A stretch of 64,000 nt of DNA, taken from contig CM034389.1 of the NCBI GenBank assembly GCA_019925095.2, positions 15,816,435-15,880,434 of the forward strand, read 5' to 3'. Under the pieces are notes generated by a model, which saw only the letters and a list, made by a program, of their open reading frames with translations, made no database searches and was not told the DNA's origin. Position 1 is the stretch's first letter; the number at the start of each line of letters is the position of its first letter. This DNA is from Dendrolimus kikuchii (taxonomy: Eukaryota > Arthropoda > Insecta > Lepidoptera > Lasiocampidae). Below are positions 45,601 through 51,954 of the stretch, in pieces. Position numbers and translations under genes: made by a program.

Positions 45601-47278
45601 AAATTTATAAGCGTCATTCTAACAATACTCCCATCAAAATTCATTCATTTGATAGTCACGCAAAATCCAAGTACGAATGTAAATAACGAGTTACATTATA
45701 TTAACGCATATTATGCTTCGTTAATTGCGATAAACATCAAGTTCTCACCATTTATTATAAACGTTTTATTTTTATCATTCGAGTTAAAATGCATGAAAAA
45801 GTTATATCAAAATACTTGGCTGCTAAAAAGAAAAGAATCCGATATTTTAAGTGTTATGCTTATGGTCGTATTAAGTTTTTACACAAAGGTAAAATGTTAT
45901 GGTTTTCAGTCACGTAGTGGAGTACTAAAATAACATAATGGATAGAATTCCCTTTGTGTTGCAGTTTCATTTGCTGCAACCGAATTACATTCGCGCTGAC
46001 TCGATTGTGTGCCGTAAAAGGTCGACTACTTTTCATAATGACTAATGCGGACTCGTGGAAAGGTTGATTTAACTAAAGCTATAGTTCTGACTACTTCGAG
46101 TATGTATTTATTATGTGTCCTTTATAAAACGATGAAATTCATTCTTAGTTTGTTAACTCTTTTAAAATACTAGGCGTAGAGGAGATATTAATTAAACATG
46201 TATATTTTTATTTAATTAATAAGTTCCAACAACAATGTTAGTAACAAGTGAAATCTTCGCTTTCACTGAATTTTGCAATTGAGTTTTAATTGGCATGGAA
46301 GACAGTTTTAAAGACAACTCCTATTGTTGAATATATTATAAACATACAATTCAAGGTCATAAAAAACATAGCTCGGGAATAAACTGCTCGCATTTTTTGT
46401 AAATGTTATATTATACGTCAAGTGGAGACGAACCCACAGACAACGCTATGCAAGCCGACTACCTTTTAATTTGAAAGTGTAAAGCATTAATATTAATATT
46501 AAAGGTTCAATAACTTTCAAGTAAACAAGCACCAGGAAGACAGCTAGACCAATGTTATTATTATTGCTTTGGTTGAAGCCTTAGTCAAATTAAACTTTTG
46601 GCGACGAAGAGCGACAACGACGGCGATGAAATGAGGAAGTGTTTGTGGCAGCTCGAAAGGCACTTTTTGCCATATTCGCTAAATAATTGAGATTTTCAAC
46701 ACAATAATAAAGTAATCTATACAACTGTTGCTCATTTTTAACCATTATTATTTATATATTTTTGAAAATAAAACGTATTGCAAAATATCACGATTCTTTC
46801 ATTTTTTTATAAAAAATAATATACTTTTTACATTTAAGCTTTTAATGATAATATAATAGTAATCTATGTTTGTAATATTGAGCATTTCACGCTTCCATAG
46901 GTCTATACTCTCGCTGATGACGAAATCGAAGCATGAGATTTATTGTGTGAATAGTGGTAAATTTTCGAAATTAACGATAATCATAAAACAGTTCGAAATT
47001 TTATACTGTAAAAAGTTGGTAAATCTTTTGATTTACCGGAAAATCCTAAGATTTACCATAGTTTACATATAACAGAAGCAGAATTTATTAATGGGTATTG
47101 CGGTTAAATCTACCTTTACAGCGACTCGCCTCCCCGACTTTTTATCTCTAGCGCAGTACACCTCGCCATATGTGCCTTCTCCGATGAGTTCTTGCAGCGT
47201 GAACCTGTCGCGAGGGTCAGCCGCCCTGTCCAGCTCGACATGCTGCGACAGCCCACGGTACGCCATGTCACTGCGCAT
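26593..47278 (-). CDS. ninaC: Class III myosin with N-terminal protein kinase (NINAC/MYO3 type), 21 coding exons, complete
   Basis: A motor-kinase fusion; in flies it acts in photoreceptor rhabdomeres, in vertebrates in stereocilia and retina (family knowledge). The exons listed separately sum to 4398 nt, 1465 codons plus stop, with every phase consistent; fly NINAC p174 is about 1500 residues. Residues about 23-300: Ste20-like kinase with GEGTYGEV loop, VAVK lysine, [11 protein letters not shown] and APE, so catalytically complete. Residues 303-340: basic linker. Residues about 345-1035: motor with P-loop GESGAGKTE, switch [10 protein letters not shown], switch II DIFGFE, an [15 protein letters not shown]-region helix and converter SKVFLK. 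IQ motifs near 1053, 1077 and 1165 (the last split between exons 16 and 17). The tail is Pro-, Ser- and basic-rich with an [13 protein letters not shown] block near the C-terminus, like the conserved class III tail homology segment. Start: ATG 47278 has an in-frame TGA two codons upstream; Met5 is an alternative. Intact kinase and P-loop motifs make it closer to vertebrate MYO3 than to fly NINAC, so 'myosin-IIIb' is an equally fair name. Confidence 0.93.
27848..27955 (-). CDS. ninaC: Myosin III exon 20: tail
   Basis: Acceptor TTTTCAG|ATACC, donor GTCAG|GTACGA; 108 nt, phase 2 in, 2 out, again skippable in frame. Encodes [19 protein letters not shown] and a Cys-containing [12 protein letters not shown]. 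Confidence 0.78.
28303..28389 (-). CDS. ninaC: Myosin III exon 19: tail
   Basis: Acceptor TTAATTAG|TCCATC, donor CCCCAG|GTTTGT; 87 nt, phase 2 in, 2 out, so it could be skipped without a frame change. Encodes [20 protein letters not shown] and KDYELKNP. Confidence 0.78.
28745..28797 (+). repeat. Short Penelope-like 3'-end fragment
   Basis: AAAACGTAGTTTTATTATG, then 'TATACAAGTCGCGAAAACTTAAG' and AAAATATTA are the reverse complement of 34460-34515, the outer end of the left Penelope-like copy. About 50 bp, in intron 18 of the myosin gene. Confidence 0.6.
28861..29039 (-). CDS. ninaC: Myosin III exon 18: tail
   Basis: Acceptor AATTACAG|GTTCA, donor TATCCAG|GTAATG; 179 nt, phase 0 in, 2 out. 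Encodes [36 protein letters not shown] and a QIEQDASRL end. No recognised domain; charged tail sequence. Confidence 0.83.
29135..29400 (+). repeat. Interspersed repeat fragment (GGTTACGCCGCGGG family)
   Basis: Contains 'CCTGCGGTTACGCCGCGGGATAAACC', 'GCGAGCGAAGCCGCGGGCAA' and an end with CAGACAGGCAGACGCGGAGAG and GATTTTGTAAAGATTTAATG. Similar strings lie at 4370-4420 and 48395-48500. Intron 17 of the myosin gene. Confidence 0.5.
29679..29845 (-). CDS. ninaC: Myosin III exon 17: rest of IQ 3 and Pro-rich segment
   Basis: Acceptor CTTGCAG|ATTTCC, donor GAGCAG|GTGAGC; 167 nt, phase 1 in, 0 out. Encodes [14 protein letters not shown], a Pro/Ser/His-rich stretch ([15 protein letters not shown]) and [15 protein letters not shown]. 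Confidence 0.85.
29860..30150 (+). repeat. tRNA-derived SINE, near full length
   Basis: Head with A-box-like GATAGCTTAGCGAGTA and B-box-like GGGTGTGAATCC. The body has CTAATGTGCATATTG and TGACGGTGAAGGAATACATC, and it ends 'GCCCAGTAGTGGGA'. These are hallmarks of a common lepidopteran SINE group as I recall it. Lies just outside exon 17, in intron 16. Confidence 0.7.
30579..30722 (-). CDS. ninaC: Myosin III exon 16: tail and first half of IQ 3
   Basis: Acceptor TGGTCAAG|GTATCC chosen because it keeps frame with exon 15; donor CAAAGTC|GTATGT. 144 nt, phase 1 in, 1 out. Encodes [17 protein letters not shown], an Asn/Ser-rich linker and AAVVIQS, completed by exon 17. The donor and frame are clear; the acceptor is the least certain boundary of the gene. 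Confidence 0.72.
31043..31256 (-). CDS. ninaC: Myosin III exon 15: IQ motifs 1 and 2
   Basis: Acceptor TTTTACAG|ATAAG; 214 nt, phase 0 in, 1 out with donor AGCCAG|GTTTGG. Encodes [17 protein letters not shown] and [16 protein letters not shown], two calmodulin-binding IQ motifs, then a basic stretch. The donor is weak; reading through it adds only LDFK before an in-frame TGA (31024-31032 region), a possible short isoform. Confidence 0.8.
32184..32349 (-). CDS. ninaC: Myosin III exon 14: converter
   Basis: Acceptor TCTGTAG|ATATGG, donor GAACAG|GTAAAT; 166 nt, phase 2 in, 0 out. Encodes [31 protein letters not shown] and [12 protein letters not shown], ending the motor domain. Confidence 0.94.
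32779..33053 (-). CDS. ninaC: Myosin III exon 13: SH helices
   Basis: Acceptor TTTCTAG|GAGCGC, donor AAGCG|GTAATT; 275 nt, phase 0 in, 2 out. Encodes [20 protein letters not shown] and [20 protein letters not shown]. Confidence 0.94.
33493..33782 (-). CDS. ninaC: Myosin III exon 12: lower 50-kDa region to loop 2
   Basis: Acceptor TGTTACAG|AGAAAT, donor ACAAGG|GTATGT; 290 nt, phase 1 in, 0 out. Encodes [34 protein letters not shown] and, after LFQCPI, the variable loop 2. Preceded by the longest intron (3.07 kb), which holds the Penelope-like inverted pair. Confidence 0.93.
33870..34090 (+). repeat. Diverged tRNA-derived SINE
   Basis: Head with TTGGCCTATCTAGTTC and a B-box-like GGATTCGATTCC. 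The body has 'TATGGCAAAATTTCG..AATAAAC' like the family at 25840-26085, and AAGCTGCTAAGC near the end. Intron 11 of the myosin gene. Confidence 0.5.
34462..35040 (-). mobile_element. Penelope-like retroelement 3' end, minus-oriented arm of an inverted pair
   Basis: Near reverse complement of 35208-35735. On the minus strand it starts at [16 protein letters not shown], continues to the end of the reading frame, then a 3' UTR with GTTGGCGGTAGGC, a hammerhead-like motif, and the outer end ACCGTTAAAACGTAGTTTTA. The extra outer bases (to 34462) match the fragment at 28745. It lies in sense with the myosin transcript. Confidence 0.8.
34559..34594 (-). ncRNA. Hammerhead-like ribozyme motif in the Penelope-like 3' UTR (left arm)
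   Basis: On the minus strand: CGTGATCACGGCCACTGAA then AAGTGGCCGAAACGTCGG. A stem (GGCCACT/AGTGGCC, loop GAAA) separates GUGAUCA from GAAAC, the layout of CUGAUGA-stem II-GAAA in minimal hammerheads known from Penelope-like elements. GUGAUCA differs from CUGAUGA by C3 to G and G8 to C, a compensating swap of the C3-G8 pair. It is in sense with the myosin pre-mRNA. Confidence 0.5.
35046..35348 (+). pseudogene. Penelope-like GIY-YIG endonuclease C-terminal fragment
   Basis: Translates to [58 protein letters not shown] and ends PDLKTL before TGA. This is the C-terminal half of the GIY-YIG domain typical of Penelope-like elements (Arg in the first helix, then the H..DK..ILA..E and IEI.K..N.N blocks). 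No reverse transcriptase is present, so it is a dead remnant. Confidence 0.8.
35637..35673 (+). ncRNA. Hammerhead-like ribozyme motif (right arm)
   Basis: Same core and stem as the left-arm motif, on the plus strand and therefore antisense to the myosin gene. The core, stem and loop are identical in both arms although the arms differ elsewhere (for example about 15 bp missing here just upstream). Confidence 0.5.
35877..36254. repeat. MITE split by a nested retroposon
   Basis: Outer ends GGTCTTATTCATATTGAG...GAGTAAGTTTGA and TCAAACTTACTC...CTCAATATGAACGAGACC are inverted repeats of the family at 15974-16072. There the centre reads AGAACCATAAACAAG; here it is interrupted after AAGAACCAT (35922-35930) by the retroposon and resumes at AAGAACATAAATAAG (36205 on). 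Confidence 0.65.
35931..36204 (+). mobile_element. Retroposon inserted in a MITE (GGTAACCGCTTTC family)
   Basis: Plus-oriented copy of the 13111-13422 family: 'CACCCCTGGTCTAGAATATGCCGCC', GGTAACCGCTTTCTACCAAG, CTGTTGAACTCAGCC, then an A-rich end. The flanking AAGAAC(C)AT on both sides looks like an 8-9 bp target-site duplication. Intron 11 of the myosin gene. Confidence 0.6.
36856..37151 (-). CDS. ninaC: Myosin III exon 11: switch II and relay
   Basis: Acceptor TTTTTCAG|TCATG, donor CTTATAG|GTATGT; 296 nt, phase 2 in, 1 out. Encodes [37 protein letters not shown] and [16 protein letters not shown]. Confidence 0.95.
37262..37440 (+). repeat. SINE body fragment
   Basis: 'GAGAACATGCACTGGTTAGGG', 'GCATGCATATTGTTACAATTAGATACCATAGG' and a GTTGACGGTAATAAACAG end correspond to the body of the SINE at 29860. 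Intron 10. Confidence 0.45.
37546..37753 (-). CDS. ninaC: Myosin III exon 10
   Basis: Acceptor TTTATAG|CTTCC, donor CCTGC|GTAAGT; 208 nt, phase 1 in, 2 out. Encodes [31 protein letters not shown] and [10 protein letters not shown]. Confidence 0.92.
38191..38341 (-). CDS. ninaC: Myosin III exon 9
   Basis: Acceptor GTTTCAG|GTAGTA, donor CACCGAG|GTAACT; 151 nt, phase 0 in, 1 out. Encodes [17 protein letters not shown] and [12 protein letters not shown], the conserved AILHLGNI-type motor segment. Confidence 0.93.
38885..38990 (+). repeat. 3' end of the GGTAACCGCTTTC retroposon
   Basis: 'GATGGTAACCGCTTTCCATC', GGGCCGTCTGCCTGTCTGC, TGAACTC and an A-rich tail (AATAAAAAATAAAATAAAAAA). Only the last 100 bp of the family is present. 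Intron 8. Confidence 0.6.
39144..39324 (-). CDS. ninaC: Myosin III exon 8
   Basis: Acceptor TTTACAG|GGGTGA, donor TTTAAG|GTAAAA; 181 nt, phase 2 in, 0 out. Encodes [31 protein letters not shown] and [11 protein letters not shown]. The HxFYY block is a motor landmark. Confidence 0.93.
39905..40385 (+). repeat. CGACTTCGTCCACG repeat, plus orientation, in intron 7
   Basis: Begins GCCTGCGACTTCGTCCACG. It contains three copies of an AAATTCCCGCGGGATTCC block (about 39950, 40050, 40180) and 'GAGTCGGAATAAGCTAGTTTTTATGCACC'. It ends in the 'CATCGTGTT.TCCATCG' and TATATATAGTG part seen at 4330. Related to 3665-4640 and, inverted, to 41862-42150. Confidence 0.65.
41471..41673 (-). CDS. ninaC: Myosin III exon 7: switch I
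   Basis: Acceptor CATTGCAG|ACTC, donor GCTTT|GTAAGTG; 203 nt, phase 0 in, 2 out. Encodes [29 protein letters not shown] and [15 protein letters not shown]. Its flanking introns hold inverted copies of one repeat (39905-40385 and 41862-42150). Confidence 0.94.
41862..42150 (-). repeat. CGACTTCGTCCACG repeat, minus orientation, in intron 6
   Basis: Reverse complement of the 39905-40385 family: GATATGCCCGCGACTTCGTCC on the minus strand, the GTCGGAATAAGCTAATTTTT block, and CGGGATTCACG-like end strings. It starts about 190 bp upstream (in gene sense) of exon 7. Confidence 0.65.
42239..42480 (-). repeat. tRNA-derived SINE, minus orientation, diverged
   Basis: 'CGTCACGCTTGTCTAAGACA', 'CGATATGAAGGTTTCTTCACAATATTTTCT' and 'TAGAAATTGAACCTAAATCA' (a decayed B box) parallel the SINE at 22350-22615. 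Intron 6. Confidence 0.5.
42611..42649. repeat. (TA)n microsatellite
   Basis: About 39 bp of alternating T and A with one break, in intron 6 of the myosin gene. Confidence 0.9.
42808..43032 (+). CDS. Unidentified 74-residue open frame nested in myosin III intron 6
   Basis: ATG 42808 to TAA 43032 on the strand opposite the myosin gene. The translation looks protein-like: basic N-terminus [18 protein letters not shown], then [18 protein letters not shown] and [14 protein letters not shown]. It is less AT-biased than its surroundings. An in-frame stop lies six codons upstream, and an AATAAA occurs about 55 bp after the stop. I recognise no family. It could be a captured fragment of a longer gene, a remnant of an element, or chance. 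Confidence 0.3.
   Translation: MPSIQRIRNARVRLALGMILLYDLTRKTPNQKPTTYLHACKVAVSSLIKIGRNLITTFIPTGEKEIRIVDIPRL
43453..43641 (-). CDS. ninaC: Myosin III exon 6: P-loop
   Basis: Acceptor CTTACAG|ACTCAA, donor TCAAAG|GTTTAG; 189 nt, phase 0-0. Encodes [19 protein letters not shown] and [17 protein letters not shown], the nucleotide-binding loop. Confidence 0.95.
43847..44128 (-). CDS. ninaC: Myosin III exon 5: kinase-motor linker and motor start
   Basis: Acceptor GTTTTAG|ATCCG, donor TCTAAG|GTCTCA; 282 nt, phase 0-0. A basic linker ([17 protein letters not shown]) leads to the motor start [16 protein letters not shown] and [14 protein letters not shown]. Confidence 0.92.
44342..44644 (-). CDS. ninaC: Myosin III exon 4: kinase C-lobe
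   Basis: Acceptor TTTTTAAG|GTCATA, donor GATAAG|GTGAAA; 303 nt, phase 0-0. Encodes [44 protein letters not shown] and the end of the kinase domain (LLEHPLL). Confidence 0.94.
44842..45123 (-). CDS. ninaC: Myosin III exon 3: kinase catalytic and activation loops
   Basis: Acceptor TTTGCAG|CTTTG; 282 nt, phase 0-0. Encodes [44 protein letters not shown]. It ends at a non-canonical donor CAGAG|GCAAGT, making the next intron GC-AG. Confidence 0.94.
45252..45407 (-). CDS. ninaC: Myosin III exon 2: kinase alpha-C region
   Basis: Acceptor TTTTCAG|ATATTGG, donor ATGGAG|GTCAGT; 156 nt, phase 0-0. Encodes [18 protein letters not shown], then [12 protein letters not shown] and IWFVME. Too short a frame to stand out on its own; found by continuity of the kinase fold. 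Confidence 0.93.
47114..47278 (-). CDS. ninaC: Myosin III exon 1: start and kinase glycine loop
   Basis: [12 protein letters not shown], then [20 protein letters not shown] and RRVAVK. Donor AAG|GTAGAT; 165 nt, phase 0 exit. TGA GCC precedes the ATG, which fixes the start as the first in-frame Met. Confidence 0.9.
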
Positions 47279-47302
47279 GGCTCAGGCGTTACATTGATAC
47301 AT
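47279..47302 (-). other. ninaC: Probable 5' UTR start of the myosin III coding exon
   Basis: An acceptor-like ATATTTCACAG precedes 47302, suggesting an upstream non-coding exon and a 5' UTR intron. The 24-nt leader contains ATGTATCAATG and an in-frame TGA, a 6-codon upstream ORF that ends just before the main ATG. Upstream exon and promoter were not identified. Confidence 0.4.
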
Positions 47303-48394
47303 CTGTGAAATATGGAGTTAATCACTACATTAAAGCGATTATAGAAATAAGACTTCAAACTTGTATAAGATTAGTATTGTCTGTTAGTCAGATGGATTAG
47401 TACAATAATTAAAATTAAAACTTTTATTTCATTAAAATTAATTAAAATTAAATTCTGATATTACTGGATGAAATTGGGAAGTTTTCTGTTGCTAAGCCAA
47501 TATCACACGGTTCATTTCTCACTATCAATTTGGATGAATCAACCAAAGTGATCTATATAAACATAAACTTGAATAATAATTGTTAAAAATCATGTAGGAG
47601 TCGTGTCCTTTCAGTTCTGTATATTTCAAGCAAAATCATTCAACTTGATTGATCAGTTTAATACCAATATTAGCGCATGGTGTTAGGAAAAGTCAAGTAT
47701 TAAGTAAAGTCGGCCAAATGTGTATCACTCCATGCGCAGTGAGAAGTTCCATAAAGGTGATAAACGTGAACTGTTTAGTTTTCGCCATTTAGGTAAATAA
47801 TTCGTATACAAACCAGACATCATGTTTGTATAATGATTCCGTGTTTGCCAAAATGACTACGGTATCCAAATAATATAGACTGAGTTTTGACTAAATAATA
47901 TCGGTATTTTTATTAAGAATTTATATAATAATTTAATTTTCATGCGACAATAAATATTTGGCAAATCAGGGAAGTCCGGAAGAGAATGTTTTCGGTCTAC
48001 CCAATCTAGTTTTGAGTTTATTACGACAAACTACATAATATCAAAATATGTTGATTAAAGATTAATTTAATTTATCGCATAATTTATGAACACACACTTT
48101 CTACTAATATAAACGTTATATTTTTCTTACGAACGTATTTTAGCAAAGTTGAAAGTGAAATCTATATTATATGCTCAATTTAATACAGCTATGATGAGAT
48201 TGAAGCAATATGTTGCATATGAATATTTATGGTAATGCGTATAATGAAATAGAAATGTGCCATACAAGTAGATTTAACGATAGTTTTACAAACGAATATT
48301 AAGCCACTTAAACAGCAACATGCAAACAAAGAATCATTAAATAAAATTGATATTCTTAACAGTAACATAATTAAACAAGTAAAGATATATTTTT
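47303..48394. other. Upstream region of myosin III, non-coding
   Basis: AT-rich. Two TAATTAAAATTA strings near 47407-47450 resemble the photoreceptor RCSI/P3 homeodomain site TAATYNRATTA but are one base too long. No promoter could be fixed. Confidence 0.4.
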
Positions 48395-48724
48395 AAACTA
48401 GAGTTTTCCCGCGACCGCGTCGGGGGTCCAAACCTGGTAGGTAACTCTATTTTACTTATATAAAAAAAACTTAATAAGGTTTCACATATCGTGAGCGAAG
48501 CTGTAGGCCAAAGCATTTAAACGCAATGGATTCTTAATTTATATTACATACTAGCTGAACTGGCAAACGTTCTGCCATAAAAAAAATCACCATAGGAGGT
48601 TGAAAAATACTTTACGACCTATTCTCATATCTTACAAATATACAAAAAAAAATCATTAAACTCGGTTAAGCCGTTTCGGAGGAGTCCGACAACAAACACC
48701 GTGACATGAGATTTTTATTTATTC

Positions 48725-48764
<40 letters not shown>

Positions 48765-48770
48765 ATATAC
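48395..48770. repeat. Two interspersed repeat fragments and a (TA)n tract
   Basis: 48395-48510 has 'CCCGCGACCGCGTCGGGGG' and 'ATCGTGAGCGAAGCTGTAGG', the GCGGTTACGCCGCGG family. 48547-48720 reads 'ACTAGCTGAACTGGCAAACG', GCCGTTTCGGAGGAGTCCG and 'ACACCGTGACATGAGATTTT', a common lepidopteran retroposon end in my recollection. (TA)n follows at 48727-48768. Confidence 0.5.
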
Positions 48771-49370
48771 ATTTTAAAATCCGTTGCGTGGTTTATTACG
48801 AGCTAGTTAATAAACATACAGACACGGAAAGCGACTTTATTTTATGGCATGTAAAGATTATCGATAGAAATTTCATGATAATCAGGTCATTCTTAAAAAA
48901 ATGTCGTATAACGATATACAAAATTAGTCTGCCAGTACATACTGGTATGTTTGGATATCGTCACAAAAGAACATAACAATCGACTAGCAAAAAATCCACT
49001 ATGCAAAGCTCCTAAGTCTTGCATGACTACGTGGCACTACTGGACATTCTTTTCTAGCTTTTACATGTTTTAATATCTGAAGAGCCATGTTTTTTAGATC
49101 AAATCAATCATATCGAGTCTTAATTTTTTTTTGTCATTGTAAAGCGTGTAAGGTTAACATGCCTTAAGTAATATAAAAATCAAAAGGCGAGAGAATAATG
49201 AACGATGTACTAGGTATACGTTTATTACTGGGTGTAAAACACTTCTTTAAATATTAGTATCTTAGCGGACTGGAAATATTTTCATAATTCAATTCAAAGT
49301 ATTTAATCTGAAGAAAAAAATCTGACATTAAAAAACAAAAGAAAAACTGAGGTGTGTTTGAGACATATGC
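48771..49370. other. AT-rich non-coding DNA
   Basis: No gene or named repeat supported. Confidence 0.4.
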
Positions 49371-49389
49371 TTGGTACAAAATTTCAAAG

Positions 49390-49462
49390 ATCATCAATGG
49401 TCATCGAAGGCCATGGGAGGTCATCGGAGGCCACCGGAGACCATCGAAGACTATCCAAGAAA
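49390..49462. repeat. Degenerate 11-12 bp tandem repeat (GGTCATCGGAGGCCA-like)
   Basis: Six to seven imperfect units of the type GGTCATCGAAGGCCA / GGAGACCATCGAAGA in a row. Short and GC-richer than the surroundings. Confidence 0.6.
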
Positions 49463-49532
49463 TGGTATAGTAATAAGGGCAATTACAAGACCTTCTATTT
49501 TTAAAACAGCGTATATTATATAGTCTATCTAT

Positions 49533-49960
49533 CTATCTATCATTGAAGAGCTCTTGTCGGTGGAGCCTCCTCCAATCTTCTCTATTATGAGCCAGTTGTT
49601 TTACTTCTATGTAAGACACGACACCCACTTTTTCTTTTATTTGACCCATGAATGCTCGCCTTGGTCTTCCCTTCCCTCTTCTTGCTTCCACTTTGCCTTC
49701 GATTAACGTGCATAAGAAGGTGTCTTGTCGTAACAAATGGCCAAACATCTTCCCCCTTCTTTCCTCCAGAGTTTTTAAAATTGTACGTTTCTCCTTTACC
49801 ATATCCAGTACTTTTTCATTCGTCTTCTTTTCTTTTCAACTTATTCTCTTCATGCATCTCCAACTCCACATTTCAAATGCTTCTAATCTATCGCGATCTC
49901 TTTGTGTCATTGTCCATGTTTCACATCCATATAAAGCCATGCTCCAGATATAAATTTTAA
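49533..49960 (-). pseudogene. RTE-type LINE reverse transcriptase C-terminal fragment
   Basis: On the minus strand: SMALYGCETWTMTQRDRDRL, EAFEMWSWRCMKRIS, then a stop, KKTNEKVLDMVKEKRTIL, GKMFGHLLRQDTFLCTLIEG, KGRPRRAFMGQIKEKVGV and DWRRLHRQ, stopping at 49533. These blocks are the usual C-terminus of RTE-type LINE proteins. One in-frame stop breaks it; the rest of the element is absent. Confidence 0.8.
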
Positions 49961-49974
49961 TTAAACTTTTATCC

Positions 49975-50388
49975 CTATCCCTATTAATATTATAAATGCG
50001 AAAGTAACTCTGTCTGTCTGTCTGTCTGTTCCGTTTTCACGGAATAACTACTGGACCGATTTGGCTGAAACTCAGTATATATATATTTTCGATGCCGAGA
50101 ATGAACATAGGATATTTTTTATCCCGAAAAATGAGATAGTTTCCGGGATAAAAATATATTTGTCTTTTTGTTTGTTATCCTTTTATGGAAAGACTATTGG
50201 ACCGATTTGTCTGAAACTCGGTACATATATAATTTGAATACCGAGAGTGGCCAAGGGATACTTTTTATCCCGGATAATGGGATACATTTTGGGATAGATT
50301 TATGTAAAGTTTATCCCGGATAATGGGATACATTTTGGGATAGATTTATGTAAAGTTTATTCCGGAAATTAGGACTGGTTTTGTGATT
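49975..50388 (-). repeat. Interspersed repeat end with a 46-bp tandem duplication
   Basis: Starts with TATTAATATTATAAATGCG plus (CTGT)n, the reverse of the end seen at 4605-4645, followed by 'GGACCGATTTGGCTGAAACTC' and 'GGATATTTTTTATCCCG'. A 46-bp unit beginning TTTATCCCGGATAATGGGAT is repeated in direct tandem at about 50265-50357. Confidence 0.6.
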
Positions 50389-50660
50389 TTGTCCATTTCG
50401 TCCACTAGGTCTACTAGGTCCACTGGGTCCACTTGGTCCACTGGGTCCACTTGGACCACTGTGTCCACTTGGTCTCCTTGGTCAATTGGGTCCACTTGGT
50501 CCACTGGGTCCACTTGATCCACTTGGTCCACTGAGTCCACTTGGTCCACTGGGTCCACTAGGTCCGTTGGGTCCACGTGTCCACTTTGTCCACTGGATCC
50601 ACTGGGTCCAGTTGCTCCACTGGGTCCACTGGGTCCACTTGGTCCACTTGGTCCATGTTA
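50389..50660. repeat. 9-bp minisatellite, GGTCCACTT/GGGTCCACT units
   Basis: About 30 imperfect copies of a 9-bp unit (GGTCCACTT, GGTCCACTGG variants). Because 9 is a multiple of 3, several frames stay open and give regular peptides (GPLGPL.. on plus, DQVDPV.. on minus). These are taken as by-products, not genes. Confidence 0.9.
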
Positions 50661-50817
50661 TCTATTTTGTAATTTTTGACAAGTTTTGTCATTTATGTAG
50701 TGTAGTTTACATATAGACGGGGGTGGTATAGTTTGCGATATAAAATGAAGTGAATCTTTCGGGGGCAAATACATAAAAATTTAATACAATGTAACCTGTA
50801 GCACTTGCTCTTTAAAC

Positions 50818-50869
50818 AAGAGATACGCACTAGAGGTTGACCCGCGGCGCAGCCGCGGGGTAAACTCTA

Positions 50870-50916
<47 letters not shown>

Positions 50917-50930
50917 TATTATATATTATA
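50818..50930 (+). repeat. Retroposon end followed by (TA)n
   Basis: TGACCCGCGGCGCAGCCGCG, GGGTAAACTCTAG and then (TA)n from 50871 on. The GC-rich part is the same family of ends as 29135 and 48395. Confidence 0.6.
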
Positions 50931-50944
50931 GTAATAGATATTAT

Positions 50945-51180
50945 TTTACAATGCAAAAGTGGATGGATGCAGAAGTCGTGGAAGGCCACGACACACCTTC
51001 CATGATCAAATTGATCGTGTACTAGCAGAAGGTGATGTCAGGAGCCTTAAGAACAGACGAGCTTGCATGACAAGAGTTATGAATGTCAAAGAGGCAAGTG
51101 AAGTGTGTAAGAATAAGCCTAAATGGCACTCTGTTGTTCGTGCCTACCCCGCAAGGGAACTGGCGTGAAGTTATGTATGT
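50945..51180 (+). pseudogene. LINE reverse transcriptase C-terminal fragment (RTE-like, second type)
   Basis: Frame MDGCRSRGRPRHTFHDQ, VRSLKNRRACMTRVMNVKEA and WHSVVRAYPARELA to TGA at 51166-51168, followed by a (TATG)n tail. The RGRPR..F.DQ block and a short tetranucleotide tail mark a LINE 3' end. It differs from the fragment at 49533. Confidence 0.75.
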
Positions 51181-51954
51181 ATGTATGTAGATATTATTTT
51201 AGATCTTATTTCATTGTATTGACATTTAAAATTGTATAATAATAATATACAAAAGTCAGCATTTAAGCATAGTAAAAAACTCTTTGTTAGAGATTCCAAC
51301 ACTGGGTGATTGTTAATGATTGATGTTTAATATAAAATAATCGCTAAAAATATGTGCCCAAGCAGGGATTATTTTATTTTAACCATCGATTGAATGTCCA
51401 TGCACACCAGCCTTAGTATTCGTCTTCCACGATATTGCCACAACGACAGGACTTGAAAATGGACACTACTCAAATGCCATTGCACAAAAAGTAGAAATTT
51501 TTTACTAATATTTTCTTCAATATAAGCCTAACAAAAAACTTCAAAACAAAATCACTTTAGTTCTGGAATTCACTTTTGCTGTACTATAGTTAACATATTG
51601 TTGGGGTCAATGCAGGACGTCGCAACATTTTTTTTAATGATATTATTTTTTAGTCAAATTATAAATAAGTATTACTTATATGTAACAATTTTCCCGAAAA
51701 AAAAAGAAAAAAAATAGTAACAAGATCTGTGCTGATGCCAACGATATGTTTAGTTCCGCGCTTGCTAAATTACTTGCCCGTTGAGTTCAGGGAAAGCATT
51801 ACATCAACAAAATATTAAAAATAAACTTAAAATGCACTTTTTAAACCAAATGTTAAGATTGTTAAAACCAAATCAACCCCACAGGTTTTCTATGCTATGT
51901 ATAATTCAATAAATTGTAATAATTTTGTTGTTTTGCTAAATAAAATAAAATAAA
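51181..51954. other. AT-rich non-coding DNA
   Basis: No gene or named repeat supported. Confidence 0.4.

Noticed and set aside
47400..47455. TAATTAAAATTA as a photoreceptor RCSI/P3 promoter site
   Set aside because: One base longer than TAATYNRATTA, in a simple AT-rich run, and the transcription start is unknown.
50346..50716. Collagen-like GPLGPL and DQVDPV frames
   Set aside because: Both are products of the same 9-bp minisatellite; no start context, splice sites or homologous protein.
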